The notes under the pieces were generated by a model. The model was given only the letters and a program-made list of their open reading frames with translations. It was not told the origin of the DNA and did no database searches. This document shows positions 1 through 12,814 of a stretch of 64,000 bases of DNA, one piece after another (position 1 is the stretch's first letter; each line of letters begins with the position of its first letter). Origin of the DNA: Axinella damicornis (taxonomy: Eukaryota > Porifera > Demospongiae > Axinellida > Axinellidae); assembly GCA_963931865.1 (NCBI GenBank), contig OZ007506.1, positions 7,656,451 to 7,720,450 on the forward strand, read 5' to 3'. The position numbers and the translations under genes are program-made.

Positions 1-3000
1 GTGATCTGGATTCTACTCGTTGTCTCGGAGAAGTGGAGTGGAGAAGTGGAGTGGAGAAGACTCTGGCAGTTGTTCTAAGTGAGTGGACTGCCCCCCAAAC
101 ATTTTCTCTTTCATTTCTTAGATAGAGCCTTGATGGCGACTCTCTGCTGGGGTTTATGAGTGATCTGGTTTCTCCATGTTGACTTGGAGAAGTGGAGTGG
201 AGAAGACTCTTGCAATTGTTCAAGGTGAGTGCACATGCCCCCCAAACATTTTCCTTTTCATTTCTTAGATAGAGTCTTGACGGCGACTCTCCACTGTGGC
301 TGATGAGTGATCTGGATTCTCCACGTTGACTCGGAGAAGTGGAGTGGAGAAGGCTCTTGCAATTGTTCAAGGTGAGTGCACATGCCCCCCAAACATTTTC
401 CTTTTCATTTCTTAGATAGAGTCTTGATGGTGACTCTCCGCTGGGGCTGATGAGTGATCTGGATTCTACTCGTTGTCTCGGAGAAGTGGAGTGGAGAAGA
501 CTCTGGTAATTGTTCTAGGTGAGTGGACATGCCCCCCAAACATTTTCCTTTTCATTTCTTACATAGAGTCTTGATGGCGACTCTCTGCTGGAGCTGTTGA
601 GTGATCTGGTTTCTCCACGCTGACTCGGAGAAGTGGAGTGGAGAAGGCTCTTGCAATTGTTCAAGGTGAGTGGACATGCCCCCCAAACATTTTCTATTTC
701 ATTTCTTAGATAGAGTCTTGATGGCGACTCTCCGCTGGGGCTGATGAGTGATCTGGATTCTACACGTTGTCTCGGAGAAGTGGCGTGGAGAAGACTCTGG
801 CAATTGTTCTAGGTGAGTGGACATGCCCCCCAAACATTTTCCTTTTCATTTCTTAGATAGAGTCTTGAAGGTGACTCTCCGCTGGGGCTGATGAGTGATC
901 TGGATTCTACACGTTGTCTCGGAGAAGTGGCGTGGAGAAGACTCTGGCAATTGTTCTAGGTGAGTAGACATGCCCCCCAAACATTTTCCTTTTCATTTCT
1001 TAGATAGAGTCTTGATGGTGACTCTCCTCTGGGGCTGATGAGTGATCTGGATTCTCCACGTTGTCTCGGAGAAGTGGAGTGGACAAGACTCTGGCAATTG
1101 TTCTAGGTGAGTGGATATGCCCCCCAAACATTTTCCTTTTCATTTCTTAGATAGAGTCTTGAAGGCGACTCTCCGCTGGGGCTGATGAGTGATCTGGATT
1201 CTCCACGTTGACTCGGATCTCGAGAAGTGGAGTGGAGAAGACTCTGGCAACTGTTCTAGGTGAGTGGACATGCCCCCCAAACATTTTCCTTTTCATTTCT
1301 TACATAGAGTCTTGATGGCGACTCTCTGCTGGAGCTGTTGAGTGATCTGGTTTCTCCACGCTGACTCGGAGAAGTGGAGTGGAGAAGGCTCTTGCAATTG
1401 TTCAAGGTGAGTGGACATGCCCCCCAAACATTTTCTATTTCATTTCTTAGATAGAGTCTTGATGGCGACTCTCCGCTGGGGCTGATGAGTGATCTGGATT
1501 CTACACGTTGTCTCGGAGAAGTGGCGTGGAGAAGACTCTGGCAATTGTTCTAGGTGAGTGGACATGCCCCCCAAACATTTTCCTTTTCATTTCTTAGATA
1601 GAGTCTTGAAGGTGACTCTCCGCTGGGGCTGATGAGTGATCTGGATTCTACTCGTTGTCTCGGAGAAGTGGAGTGGAGAAGAGTCTGGTAATTGTTCTAG
1701 GTGAGTGGACATGCCCCCCAAACATTTTCTTTTTCATTTCTTAGATAGAGTCTTGATGGCGACTCTCTGCTGGGGCTTATGAGTGATCTGGTTTCTCCAT
1801 ATTGACTTGGAGAAGTGGAGTGGAGAAGACTCTTGCAATTGTTCAAGGTGAGTGCACATGCCCCCCAAACATTTTCCTTTTCATTTCTTAGATAGTCTTG
1901 ACGGCGACTCTCCACTGTGGCTGATGAGTGATCTGGATTCTCCACGTTGACTCGGAGAAGTGGAGTGGAGAAGGCTCTTGCAATTGTTCAAGGTGAGTGC
2001 ACATGCCCCCCAAACATTTTCCTTTTCATTTCTTAGATAGAGTCTTGATGGTGACTCTCCGCTGGGGCTGATGAGTGATCTGGATTCTACTCGTTGTCTC
2101 GGAGAAGTGGAGTGGAGAAGACTCTGGTAATTGTTCTAGGTGAGTGGACATGCCCCCCAAACATTTTCTTTTACATTTCTTAGATAGAGTCTTGAGGCGA
2201 CTCTACGCTGGGGCTGATGAGTGATCTGGATTCTACACGTTGTCTCGGAGAAGTGGCGTGGAGAAGACTCTGGCAATTGTTCTAGGTGAGTGGATATGCC
2301 CCCCAAACATTTTCCTTTTCATTTCTAAGATAAGAGTCTTGATGGCGACTCTCCGCTGGGGCTGATGGGTGATCTGGATTCTACAAGTTGACTTGCAGAT
2401 GTGGAGTGTAGCCGAGAAGACTCTTGCAATTGTTCTAGGTGAGTAGACATGCCCCCCAAACATTTTCCTTTTCATTTCTTAGATAGAGTCTTGATGGTGA
2501 CTCTCCTCTGGGGCTGATGAGTGATCTGGATTCTACTCGTTGTCTCGGAGAAGTGGAGTGGAGAAGTGGAGTGGAGAAGACTCTGGCAGTTGTTCTAAGT
2601 GAGTGGACTGCCCCCCAAACATTTTCTCTTTCATTTCTTAGATAGAGCCTTGATGGCGACTCTCTGCTGGGGCTTATGAGTGATCTGGTTTCTCCATGTT
2701 GACTTGGAGAAGTGGAGTGGAGAAGACTCTTGCAATTGTTCAAGGTGAGTGCACATGCCCCCCAAACATTTTCCTTTTCATTTCTTAGATAGAGTCTTGA
2801 CGGCGACTCTCCACTGTGGCTGATGAGTGATCTGGATTCTCCACGTTGACTCGGAGAAGTGGAGTGGAGAAGGCTCTTGCAATTGTTCAAGGTGAGTGCA
2901 CATGCCCCCCAAACATTTTCCTTTTCATTTCTTAGATAGAGTCTTGATGGTGACTCTCCGCTGGGGCTGATGAGTGATCTGGATTCTACTCGTTGTCTCG

Positions 3001-5990
3001 GAGAAGTGGAGTGGAGAAGACTCTGGTAATTGTTCTAGGTGAGTGGACATGCCCCCCAAACATTTTCTTTTTCATTTCTTAGATAGAGTCTTGAAGGCGA
3101 CTCTCCGCTGGGGCTGATGAGTGATCTGGATTCTACACGTTGTCTCGGAGAAGTGGCGTGGAGAAGACTCTGGCAATTGTTCTAGGTGAGTAGACATGCC
3201 CCCCAAACATTTTCCTTTTCATTTCTTAGATAGAGTCTTGATGGTGACTCTCCTCTGGGGCTGATGAGTGATCTGGATTCTCCACGTTGTCTCGGAGAAG
3301 TGGAGTGGACAAGACTCTGGCAATTGTTCTAGGTGAGTGGATATGCCCCCCAAACATTTTCCTTTTCATTTCTTAGATAGAGTCTTGAAGGCGACTTTCC
3401 GCTGGGGCTGATGAGTGATCTGGATTCTCCACGTTGACTCGGATCTCGAGAAGTGGAGTGGAGAAGACTCTGGCGACTGTTCTAGGTGAGTGGACATGCC
3501 CCCCAAACATTTTCTTTTTCATTTCTTAGATAGAGTCTTGATGGCGACTCTCCGCTGGGGCTGATGGGTGATCTGGATTCTACAAGTTGACTTGCAGATG
3601 TGGAGTGTAGCCGAGAAGACTCTTGCAATTGTTCTAGGTGAGTAGACATGCCCCCCAAACATTTTCCTTTTCATTTCTTAGATAGAGTCTTGATGGTGAC
3701 TCTCCTCTGGGGCTGATGAGTGATCTGGATTCTACTCGTTGTCTCGGAGAAGTGGAGTGGAGAAGACTCTGGCAGTTGTTCTAGGTGAGTTGACATGCCC
3801 CCCAAACATTTTCTTTTTCTTTTCTTAGATAGAGCCTTGATGGCGACTCTCTGCTGGGGCTTATGAGTGATCTGGTTTCTCCATGTTGACTTGGAGAAGT
3901 GGAGTGGAGAAGACTCTTGCAATTGTTCAAGGTGAGTGCACATGCCCCCCAAACATTTTCCTTTTCATTTCTTAGATAGAGTCTTGACGGCGACTCTCCA
4001 CTGTGGCTGATGAGTGATCTGGATTCTCCACGTTGACTCGGAGAAGTGGAGTGGAGAAGGCTCTTGCAATTGTTCAAGGTGAGTGCACATGCCCCCCAAA
4101 CATTTTCCTTTTCATTTCTTAGATAGAGTCTTGATGGTGACTCTCCGCTGGGGCTGATGAGTGATCTGGATTCTACACGTTGTCTCGGAGAAGTGGCGTG
4201 GAGAAGACTCTGGCAATTGTTCTAGGTGAGTGGACATATAGAGTCTTGATGGTGACTCTCCGCTGGGGCTGATGAGTGATCTGGATTCTACACGTTGTCT
4301 CGGAGAAGTGGCGTGGAGAAGACTCTGGCAATTGTTCTAGGTGAGTGGACATGCCCCCCAAACATTTTCCTTTTCATTTCTTAGATAGAGTCTTGAAGGC
4401 GACTCTCCGCTGGGGCTGATGAGTGATCTGGATTCTACACGTTGTCTCGGAGAAGTGGCGTGGAGAAGACTCTGGCAATTGTTCTAGGTGAGTGGACATG
4501 CCCCCCAAACATTTTCCTTTTCATTTCTTAGATAGAGTCTTGAAGGCGACTCTCCGCTGGGGCTGATGAGTGATCTGGATTCTACACGTTGTCTCGGAGA
4601 AGTGGCATGGAGAAGACTCTGGCAATTGTTCTAGGTGAGTGGATATGCCCCCCAAACATTTTCCTTTTCATTTCTTAGATAGAGTCTTGAAGGTGACTCT
4701 CCGCTGGGGCTGATGAGTGATCTGGATTCTCCACGTTGACTTGCAGATGTGGAGTGTAGCCGAGAAGACTCTTGCAATTGTTCTAGGTGAGTAGACATGC
4801 CCCCTAAACATTTTCCTTTTCATTTCTTAGATAGAGTCTTGAAGGCGACTCTCCGCTGGGGCTGATGAGTGATCTGGATTCTCCACGTTGACTCGGATCT
4901 CGAGAAGTGGAGTGGAGAAGACTCTGGCAACTGTTCTAGGTGAGTGGACATGCCCCCCAAACATTTTCCTTTTCATTTCTTAGATAGAGTCTTGATGGCG
5001 ACTCTCTGCTGGAGCTGATGAGTGATCTGGTTTCTCCACGTTGACTCGGAGAAGTGGAGTGGAGAAGACTCTTGCAATTGTTCAAGGTGAGTGCACATGC
5101 CCCCCAAACATTTTCCTTTTCATTTCTTAGATAGAGTCTTGACAGCGACTCTCCACTGTTGCTGATGAGTGATCTGGATTCTCCACGTTGACTCGGATCT
5201 CGAGAAGTGGAGTGGAGAAGACTCTGGCAACTGTTCTAGGTGAGTGGACATGCCCCCCAAACATTTTCCTTTTCATTTCTTAGATAGAGTCTTGAAGGCG
5301 ACTCTCCGCTGGGGCTGATGAGTGATCTGGATTCTCCACGTTGACTCGGATCTCGAGAAATGGAGTGGAGAAGACTCTGGCAACTGTTCTAGGTGAGTGG
5401 ACATGCCCCCCAAACATTTTCCTTTTCATTTCTTACATAGAGTCTTGACGGCGACTCTCCACTGTGGCTGATGAGTGATCTGGATTCTACGCGTTGACTC
5501 TGAGAAGTGGAGTGGAGAAGACTCTTCTAGGTGAGTTAACATGCCCCCAAACATTTTCCTTTTCATTTCTTACATAGAGTCTTGATGGCGACTCTCTGCT
5601 GGAGCTGATGAGTGATCTGGTTTCTCCACGTTGACTCGGCGAAGTGGAGTGGAGAAGACTCTTGCAATTGTTCAAGGTGAGTGCACATGCCCCCCAAACA
5701 TTTTCCTTTTCATTTCTTAGATAGTCTTGACGGCGACTCTCCACTGTGGCTGATGACTGATCTGGATTCTACGCGTTGACTCTGGGAAGTGGAGTGGAGA
5801 AGACTCTTGTAGGTGAGTTAACATGCCCCCCAAACATTTTCCTTTTCATTTCTTAGATAGAGTCTTGACGGCAACTCTCCACTGGGGCTGATGAGTGATC
5901 TGGATTCTCCATGTTGACTTGGAGAAGTGGAGTGGAGCCGAGAAGACTCTTGCAATTGTTCTAGGTGAGTGGACATGCCACCCAAATCAT
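1..5990. repeat. 147-bp tandem satellite array
   Basis: A head-to-tail array of about 40 units. The landmark GTGATCTGG recurs at 160, 307, 454 and 601, a spacing of exactly 147 bp; a few units carry 12-bp or smaller indels. Each unit, read on the plus strand, has a purine-rich stretch (GGAGAAGTGGAGTGGAGAAG), then a donor-like TAG/GTGAGT, a CCCCCC run, a pyrimidine tract and TTCTTAG. The array is cut by the window edge. Because 147 is a multiple of three, minus-strand frames stay open for up to about 150 codons with a 49-residue period, but stops interrupt every frame across the array. I read it as non-coding satellite DNA. One unit near 4235 has lost the 3' half of its intron-like segment. 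Confidence 0.95.
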
Positions 5991-6271
5991 TTCTTAGGTA
6001 GAGTCTTGACAGCGATTATCCACTGGGGGCTGATGAGTGATCTGGATTCTCCATGTTGACTCTGAGCAGTGGAGTGGAGAAGACTCTTGTAATTGTTGTT
6101 GTTGAGTGGACATGCCACCCAAAATATTCTCATTCTTTAGCAAGTCTTCCAAAGTCTGTTTGCTATAGAAGTCCTCTGGAAGGGATGATGATGGATCTGG
6201 CTCCACAGTGTCACAAAGAAGTGGAGACTCGATCCTGCATGGATATCGCATTTGTTCTACATGAATGGACA

Positions 6272-6305
<34 letters not shown>

Positions 6306-6870
6306 GCCCCCCAACATTTGCCTCTTCATTTCTCAGATAGAGTCTTGACGGTGACTCTCCGCAGGGGCTGATGATTGTTCTGGATTTTCCACGTTGTCTC
6401 GGAAAGGTGGAGTGGAGGGGACTACATGTAGTGGATAATAAAATATTAAGTGCCCCCAAACATTTTCCTTCTCATTCATTAGCTAGTGTCTCCCGATCCC
6501 TGATGCCTTTGCATGTGATTGTGAGCTCTGGATCAATTTGTGGAGGAATAGCCTAGCCTGGAGATTAATAAATTTTGGTGAGTGCACAATCTATTTATCT
6601 TCTCAATACTGTAGGTAGTGTCTCCCGATTCCTGATGACTTTGCATCTGATTGTGAGCTCTAGCTCTGGATCGATTGCGGATTTGAACAGCTTGGAGATT
6701 AAATTTAGGTGATCAGGAGTGCACATGCAAATCTATTTTGCTCCTCATTACTGTAAGGTAGTGTCTCCCGATCCCTGATGGCTTTGCATCTGGTTGTGAG
6801 CTGTACGTCTGGATCATGCAAGACGGATTTGTGGAGGAACAGCGTGGAGAAATTTAATTTAGGCATAATT
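5991..6870. repeat. Diverged satellite edge units
   Basis: These units keep the plan of the main array but differ strongly in sequence. Three successive units between about 6450 and 6830 begin with TAGTGTCTCCCGAT, run through GATTGTGAGCTCT, then reach a GGTGA-type donor-like site and a pyrimidine stretch ending in TAG. Their length is about 130 bp rather than 147. A C-run of about 30 bp interrupts the unit at 6274-6303. Old diverged units at the edge beside a homogenised core are expected for satellites renewed by unequal exchange; that mechanism is inference. Confidence 0.7.
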
Positions 6871-7473
6871 ATATTATTATAGTGTTCTGTAGCACATTGA
6901 TTCTAGATCTCATGTGGGTGAGATACAGTTTACTTTGAATCAGAATCAGTTCCGTTTGCTGTACTGACTTCAGGAACAGTATACACCTAGCATCATGCAT
7001 ATGCAAGCGGTGCACAAGCCCGGTCACAAAAGTGCATGAATTTTCCTGGCATGTGTAACCACTTGCCCACTGTGATAGTGAATAGTTTGTTCATGTACAC
7101 TTACTACAGCATTTCATTATTTTATAGCAGTACTACACTGATAGTTTCAATTTGGGCAATAACATTATAAAAGGAAGCAATCGTGAGCTAATATTATCAC
7201 CGTCTGTAACATGCAGATGGGTTACAGTGATATACTGTGCACATGCAGGTCAGTTGCAGAGGATAATGCATAAAAGCAGGCATATAGAAAGGGCGCTATC
7301 ACAATAATATTATTAGTACAAAACAATAAGCTCAAATGTCAACTCAATGACTGCAACCATCTCAATAAAATATTTGAACAGAGTGATATGAAGAGCATGT
7401 ATAATAAGAAATTCTGGAGAGTATTACCCCAAATGAGCAATAGGTTTTTCTCCAGGAGTACCAATAGCAGTGA
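6871..7473. other. 3' flank of the DIDO1-like gene
   Basis: No repeat unit or coding stretch was recognised. It is AT-rich DNA immediately downstream of the stop codon of the minus-strand gene and should contain its 3' UTR. I did not find a convincing polyadenylation signal close to the stop. Confidence 0.4.
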
Positions 7474-9248
7474 TCACCTGGGGTGAGCAGGTCTTTCCCG
7501 GTACCCACCCTGTTCATGAGGCCGGTCCTGCCTGAATCGTTCCTCCCTCCGCCAGTCTCGTGCTGGCGGACCAGACTTGTGCCCATAGTCACGTGTCTCA
7601 ATCCTATCCAACTTAGAGTAGTCATCGTATCGATTGTTGTACCCACCTCCACCTTCAGTTTCGTATCTGTAGGGTTCCTGATGATCACCCCAGCTTTGTG
7701 GATGGTCGTATGGATAATTCCTTCCTTCTGGTGGGGGGTGAGAAGGGGGGTGAGATGGATAGGAATGAGACTGGAGACGAGGATCGTAACATTGCTGTTG
7801 AGGAGGGGAATATGTGGACTGCGGATTAGTTGGGTACGGAGCTTGTGCCTGTTGCTGCTGACCTGGTGGGTAGTCTTGTGGATGGCCTTGTGGATAATGT
7901 CCTGGTGGGTGGCCTTGTGGACTGCTTTGTGGGTGGCCTTGTGGGTGGCCTTGTGGGTGGCCTTGTGGGTGGCCATGCGGATGGCCTTGTGGATGGCCTT
8001 GTGGGTGGCCTTGTGGATGGCCTTGTGGGTGGCCATGCGGATGGCCTTGTGGGCGGCCTTGTGGGTGGCCTTGTGGGTGGCCTTGTGGACTGCTTTGTGG
8101 GTGGCCTTGTGGGTGGCCATGTGGATGGCCATGCGGATGGCCTTGTGGGTGGCCATGTGGATGGGCATGCAGATCAGTGGGAAAAGGCTGGTTGGGTGAG
8201 TAGCCACCTTGCTGGGAAATTTGTTGTGGAGGAGAGGCTTGGTAGTAGTTGCTGGGGACTTGGGGGTTGGGAAAATTGCTGTGGGGGGTTGGCAGAAGCT
8301 GTCTCACAAAACCACTTTGCTGCTGATGCTGAGCTGGAGGATGGAGGTAAGGAGGTTGCCTTCCCTCGGGGAGAGGTGCACCTGGCAGTATCTGTGGTGG
8401 TCCCTGTGGGGTTGGGTAGCTGGAATGTTGGCCTCCAGAAGAACCCACCGGTGGTGGGGCTTGTACCACTGTCTCTCCTCCGGTTGCTTTACCTTGTGGA
8501 AGTTGGGATTGCGCTTGTACTACAGGTTCTCCTCCTGTTGTTTGAACTTGTGGAAGTTTGGACTGATCTGCAGTACTAGCGGTCGGTGTTGAGGTATCGC
8601 CACTTACACTGGCTGCTGCTACTGATGATGGTGGTGCAGCTTGACCTAAGGTAGACATGGCCGATGCTAATTGTTTCAGGTTTTCATCTGAGAGCTGTGA
8701 TAGAATGGACTGGATGCCAGAGGGGGGTGGGAGATCAAGTGGGGCAGTAGTGCTTATTGCCGTTGTGGTGCCAGTGGTGGTCTCTTGCTGGGTCCCTTTT
8801 GGTGAGCTAGAATTTGCCTGAGTCAGTGGCTGGTGCTGGCCATAAAAAGACATCTGAACGTTATGTGACTGTTGGTCTTCGCTGCTGTCAGTCTCAATGT
8901 CCATTGCTTCACCTCCAGATGTTGCTTCATCTGTCAAACTTTGTTCACCACCACTTGGGCGCATCTCACTACTGGTAGTTCCAGCTGTTGCTTGTGACAG
9001 ATAGTCTGAAGTGCCTGACATTGCTAGAGTAACATTAGCAGTAATCTTAGTTTCATCATCGTGGTTATCCATGTCTGGGAGTGGTGGTGTGTGATCCCCA
9101 ACTCCGACTTCAATACGGTGTCGAGATTTCTTTACCATCGGATGGCTGGTATCATCCGCGTCGGAATGGTGCCTCTTCTTGGGTAGCTTTCGTGACTTGC
9201 TTCTCACAATTACCCCAAGTAGGATATCTGGATGGTCGTTGGAGATGC
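7474..9248 (-). CDS. DIDO1: DIDO1-like last exon (low-complexity C-terminus)
   Basis: Acceptor CTAATCTAG/GC, 1775 nt to the stop. It opens with SNDHPDILLGVIVRSKSRK, the end of the SPOC region, then a basic KKRHH patch. A Ser/Thr/Gln/Pro-rich region follows, then a tandem HPQGHP/HPHGHP repeat (about nt 7870-8175), a Tyr/Pro/Gln region and an Arg-rich end (ARDWRREERFRQDRPHEQGG). Vertebrate DIDO1 also ends in a long Pro-rich and Arg-rich tail, but the His-Gly repeat is not something I know from it. The plus-strand frames over this exon are shadows. Confidence 0.92.
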
Positions 9249-12200
9249 CTAGATTAGGGAGAGAAGGGGGTGGGAGGGAGAATGATTAGGGAAGTTGCTC
9301 TACCAATTTCAATAATAGTTTTTGTTTTTTGTATTATTCGGGCTTAAAATTATGCACACAAAATGCAGTGGTTTTGAATGGTAGGCAAATTTTTCTGGAG
9401 GGGGCATGCCCCCGGACCCCCATAGAACAGGCACACTTCACATGCTGTCTGCTTTGTGCTTCAGTTTACTGTCGCATAAAAGTCCATTTTCCCTGGAGTG
9501 GCATGACATGTCTGCCTTCCCTTCCACACAGACCACACTGATCACCAGCATCATATGTCATGGGTTCAACAACAATGAAATCAGAAGTACTGTTAGCTGT
9601 CTGATGCCACCTGTTCATGTGGTAGTCAAAGCAGGCTACAAGTCAGGTCAATAAACTATACCTGGCCCTCGGAATGGTAGCAGCTGTGGTGCAACCTCTT
9701 TCCCCTCGACCAAAGGAACGAGGTAGAAGTCTTTGATGCCTTGGTGGAAGCCACCAATGACCCCACAGCGGTGCTTGTGTACTAGGTACCTCAACAGGGA
9801 GAGGTAAGGCTCTCGGTCCTTCTCCAACATATCAAAACGAAGGACAGCAACATCCTGGAGTGTGGAGTCAGGAGAGGGGGAGGGGGTTTAAACGCATTCA
9901 TCTAATGACAATGTACCACGCTAGTGTCCATCCATGCCACCTTCCCAACCCACTACCAATTGGCCCAGGGCTGTGGTGGTGCAGTAATTTATTCCTCCCC
10001 AGGCTGAGTGGGAGTGGCCTGGGAACAAGGCCTACAGGTACGTTGTTACATGCCAACAGTGTCCTGAGGCAAGGTGATTCAATGCTGTGTTAAAGTGCAC
10101 ACACCCTGGATGTGGAGCTGCGAAGTTTGTCCAGGTAGTCCCACACTTGCACATGCGCTATGCGCCCCATCACCTGCAGAGTCTGTGGAAGGGTCTGGAG
10201 AGAGGACACACACAATGCAGGGCTCACGATAACATTGATCTAGACACCGGACAATTTCTGGTCAAATAGAGTAAGCGGTCAGGGCATACAAACTACATTA
10301 CATCCACACATTCATTTGTACTGGTACGTATGAGCTTTAGATGTGTAGTGAACAACAATTAACATGAATTCTGGAGAATTACACTTACATAATATCAGAC
10401 ATAATTGTGGCGGGGTACCATTGTTACCGTCCTTGAGCCTTGCTCAGGCTACACTCAGTGGGAGACCACTGTCACCGTTTGGCCCCACATACAGTTGGGA
10501 ATAATGTACTTATGTAATTGCACTCGCTATTGCTCAAGCAATTACTTTGCCTGTTGCTATTCCAAAATTGCACTTCAATTGAATCTATTTACCCTATACT
10601 ACATGTACATGTTATACAGTTGCTGACACAATGAGTATACTATCCATTCCCACTCCCAATCCCCTAGCTACTATAATTATGTACTACCTCTGAGATATAT
10701 TCCATCTGTCCCGAGACGTGGTAGGCAGTGGTGGCAAAGTTGGCCAGACCAGTCATGTTCACAAAACCCTTCCAGACTTCCTGGGCGTGGCCAACTGAGT
10801 CTGGGGACCTGGAGGACAGGGAATCGAAACATAGATACATGGACACAGCTAGTATGCTATTCTAAAATACCGAGGAGTCCACATTTAATAAAGGAAGCTA
10901 TGGGCAGATGTGACTCACATCCTCACATCCCAGTACAATTGTTGATACCGTAGTGTACGTATGAAGCGCCCACCCCCCTCTTCACACCAAAGTTACTGCA
11001 CAGGGTTCAAAAACCGTGTAGGAAGGGCCCACCCATCACAAAAATCTTGAACAGCATTTCCAACTTAGCTTAGCAACGGTGTGCTTTCTCTGGCGAGCGT
11101 TTCTTCTCTGCAAAGACACGCAATCAACTTTCTTATGTGAAATAAGTGAGTCTTTAAAAGACTTCATGTGTCTCGGCACGACTTGGTATCAGCTAGAATC
11201 ATGCATAGGACATGGCAGCTGTTTAACCCTTTGTGACTGCAAAACCTGTTAGCTATGAGACTTTAGTCAGCGTCAATATCCTTGGAGGTTCTGTGTGAGC
11301 AAGGGGTGGGTCAGGGTGAGGTGGGAATGTTCACCCAAAGGGTGAAAGCAGTATGGTCGTGTCTGGGCTTAATGTTTAGTCAGAGCCAGGTGGGCCATTT
11401 TAATTCATAAATGGACCTAGACAACACCTTGGCCAATTCTTTCAGCACTTATCTATCTAGCTAGCTAGAGCTGAGTGAGTTAGTATGCACTTGGGATGGC
11501 TGAGTGCAGCACACTGTGGGATGAGTGAGGAGTATTCATTGTCCTGAAGTAGCTAGCAGTAAGAGGATTCATGAGCAGCCATGCAAACCCATAATCACTT
11601 TTGACGATCTACTTGCAGGCTATAAATACGTTTGACACCCTATTAAGAGTGTAGAGCCAGCACTAGCGCGGGCACATTGCAAAAAGCGACGTACATACCA
11701 CGTACCACGTACTACGTACGTACGTACATATGCATCCAGCACTGTGTCCAAAGTGTAGAGACAAAAATGGGCTTATAATTATATTCATAGCTGATAGTTG
11801 ATATTCCAGCATACTCCTAGTTGTTTATACAATGCTCATTGGGTGGGCGGATACTACATGCTTAAGGATTAGGTATCAAGGGATGCTGAAAACCCAAACA
11901 GTCAGGAACGGAACGGAATGGAATGGAATGGAACGGAACTGGAAGTAGTTATTATTGTTTCCTAGAGAAACTACTTTGCTCAGTACTTTGGATTGTGAAA
12001 TAGCCATTGCCTCCTGCAGGGAAGTCAGAGAACAGTTTAGTCTCGCGAGTTGGCTGGGTTGAAGATAGGTTCTATTTTGAAGCCACGAAGCGTTAGTGAG
12101 GTAGCCGCACGGGTCCAAGTCTGCCGGCAGCATGCAACGACCTCGATTTCGAGGATGACTTGAACGTAGCCTCGTTCCCAGGCGCTCGGTAATTATCGAG

Positions 12201-12783
12201 CGCCGAGCGCCTGGGAACGAGGCTAACTTGAACGAGGCTTTGTTGGCATTTCACGGTGCTAGGAAAGTCAGAGAGCTGGGACAAGAGAGGGCGAGTAATC
12301 TATACTACAAAGAGCATCGAGCACTAATTATTCTACTGTCCTTGAGGCTCGCCCCCTGCTCTGCTTACAAGCTTGACACAAACGCAACGCTAAGTACAGA
12401 TCCAGTAGCAATAGAGACAGTACCTTTGCTGAAGCTACTTCAGGTCCCACGAAACTCCTCCAGCAGCTGCCTGTAAGTGCTACTGTTATGTTTACACAAA
12501 ACATCGTTTATAATTTAGCTAAGTCGCTCTGCAATAATGTTGACTATCGCTATATAATTACTTCTGGTTCCGTTCCGTTCCGTTCCGTTCCTGAGCATTC
12601 CAGGTTTTCCAGCATCCCAGGTATCAATCTGTACTCAGACTAATTAGGCATGTAGTACTCAGACTAATTATTAGTCTGAGTACTACATGCCTAATTAGTC
12701 TGAGTAGTATCTAGCTGCATTCTAATACCATGGGCGCTTGATACTCTACAGTAATGAAACTGAACAAGGTTCGTAACATCCAA

Positions 12784-12814
<31 letters not shown>

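Noticed and set aside
1697..5744. Minus-strand reading frames of 60-150 codons with a 49-residue period
   Set aside because: They arise because the 147-bp satellite unit is a multiple of three. No frame stays open across the array and no codon constraint is evident.
1..5990. CRISPR array
   Set aside because: Units are homogeneous along their whole length with no unique spacers, and the genome is eukaryotic.
7483..8592. Plus-strand frames opposite the last DIDO1-like exon
   Set aside because: They are shadows of a repetitive minus-strand coding sequence and encode Leu/Val/Trp-rich runs.
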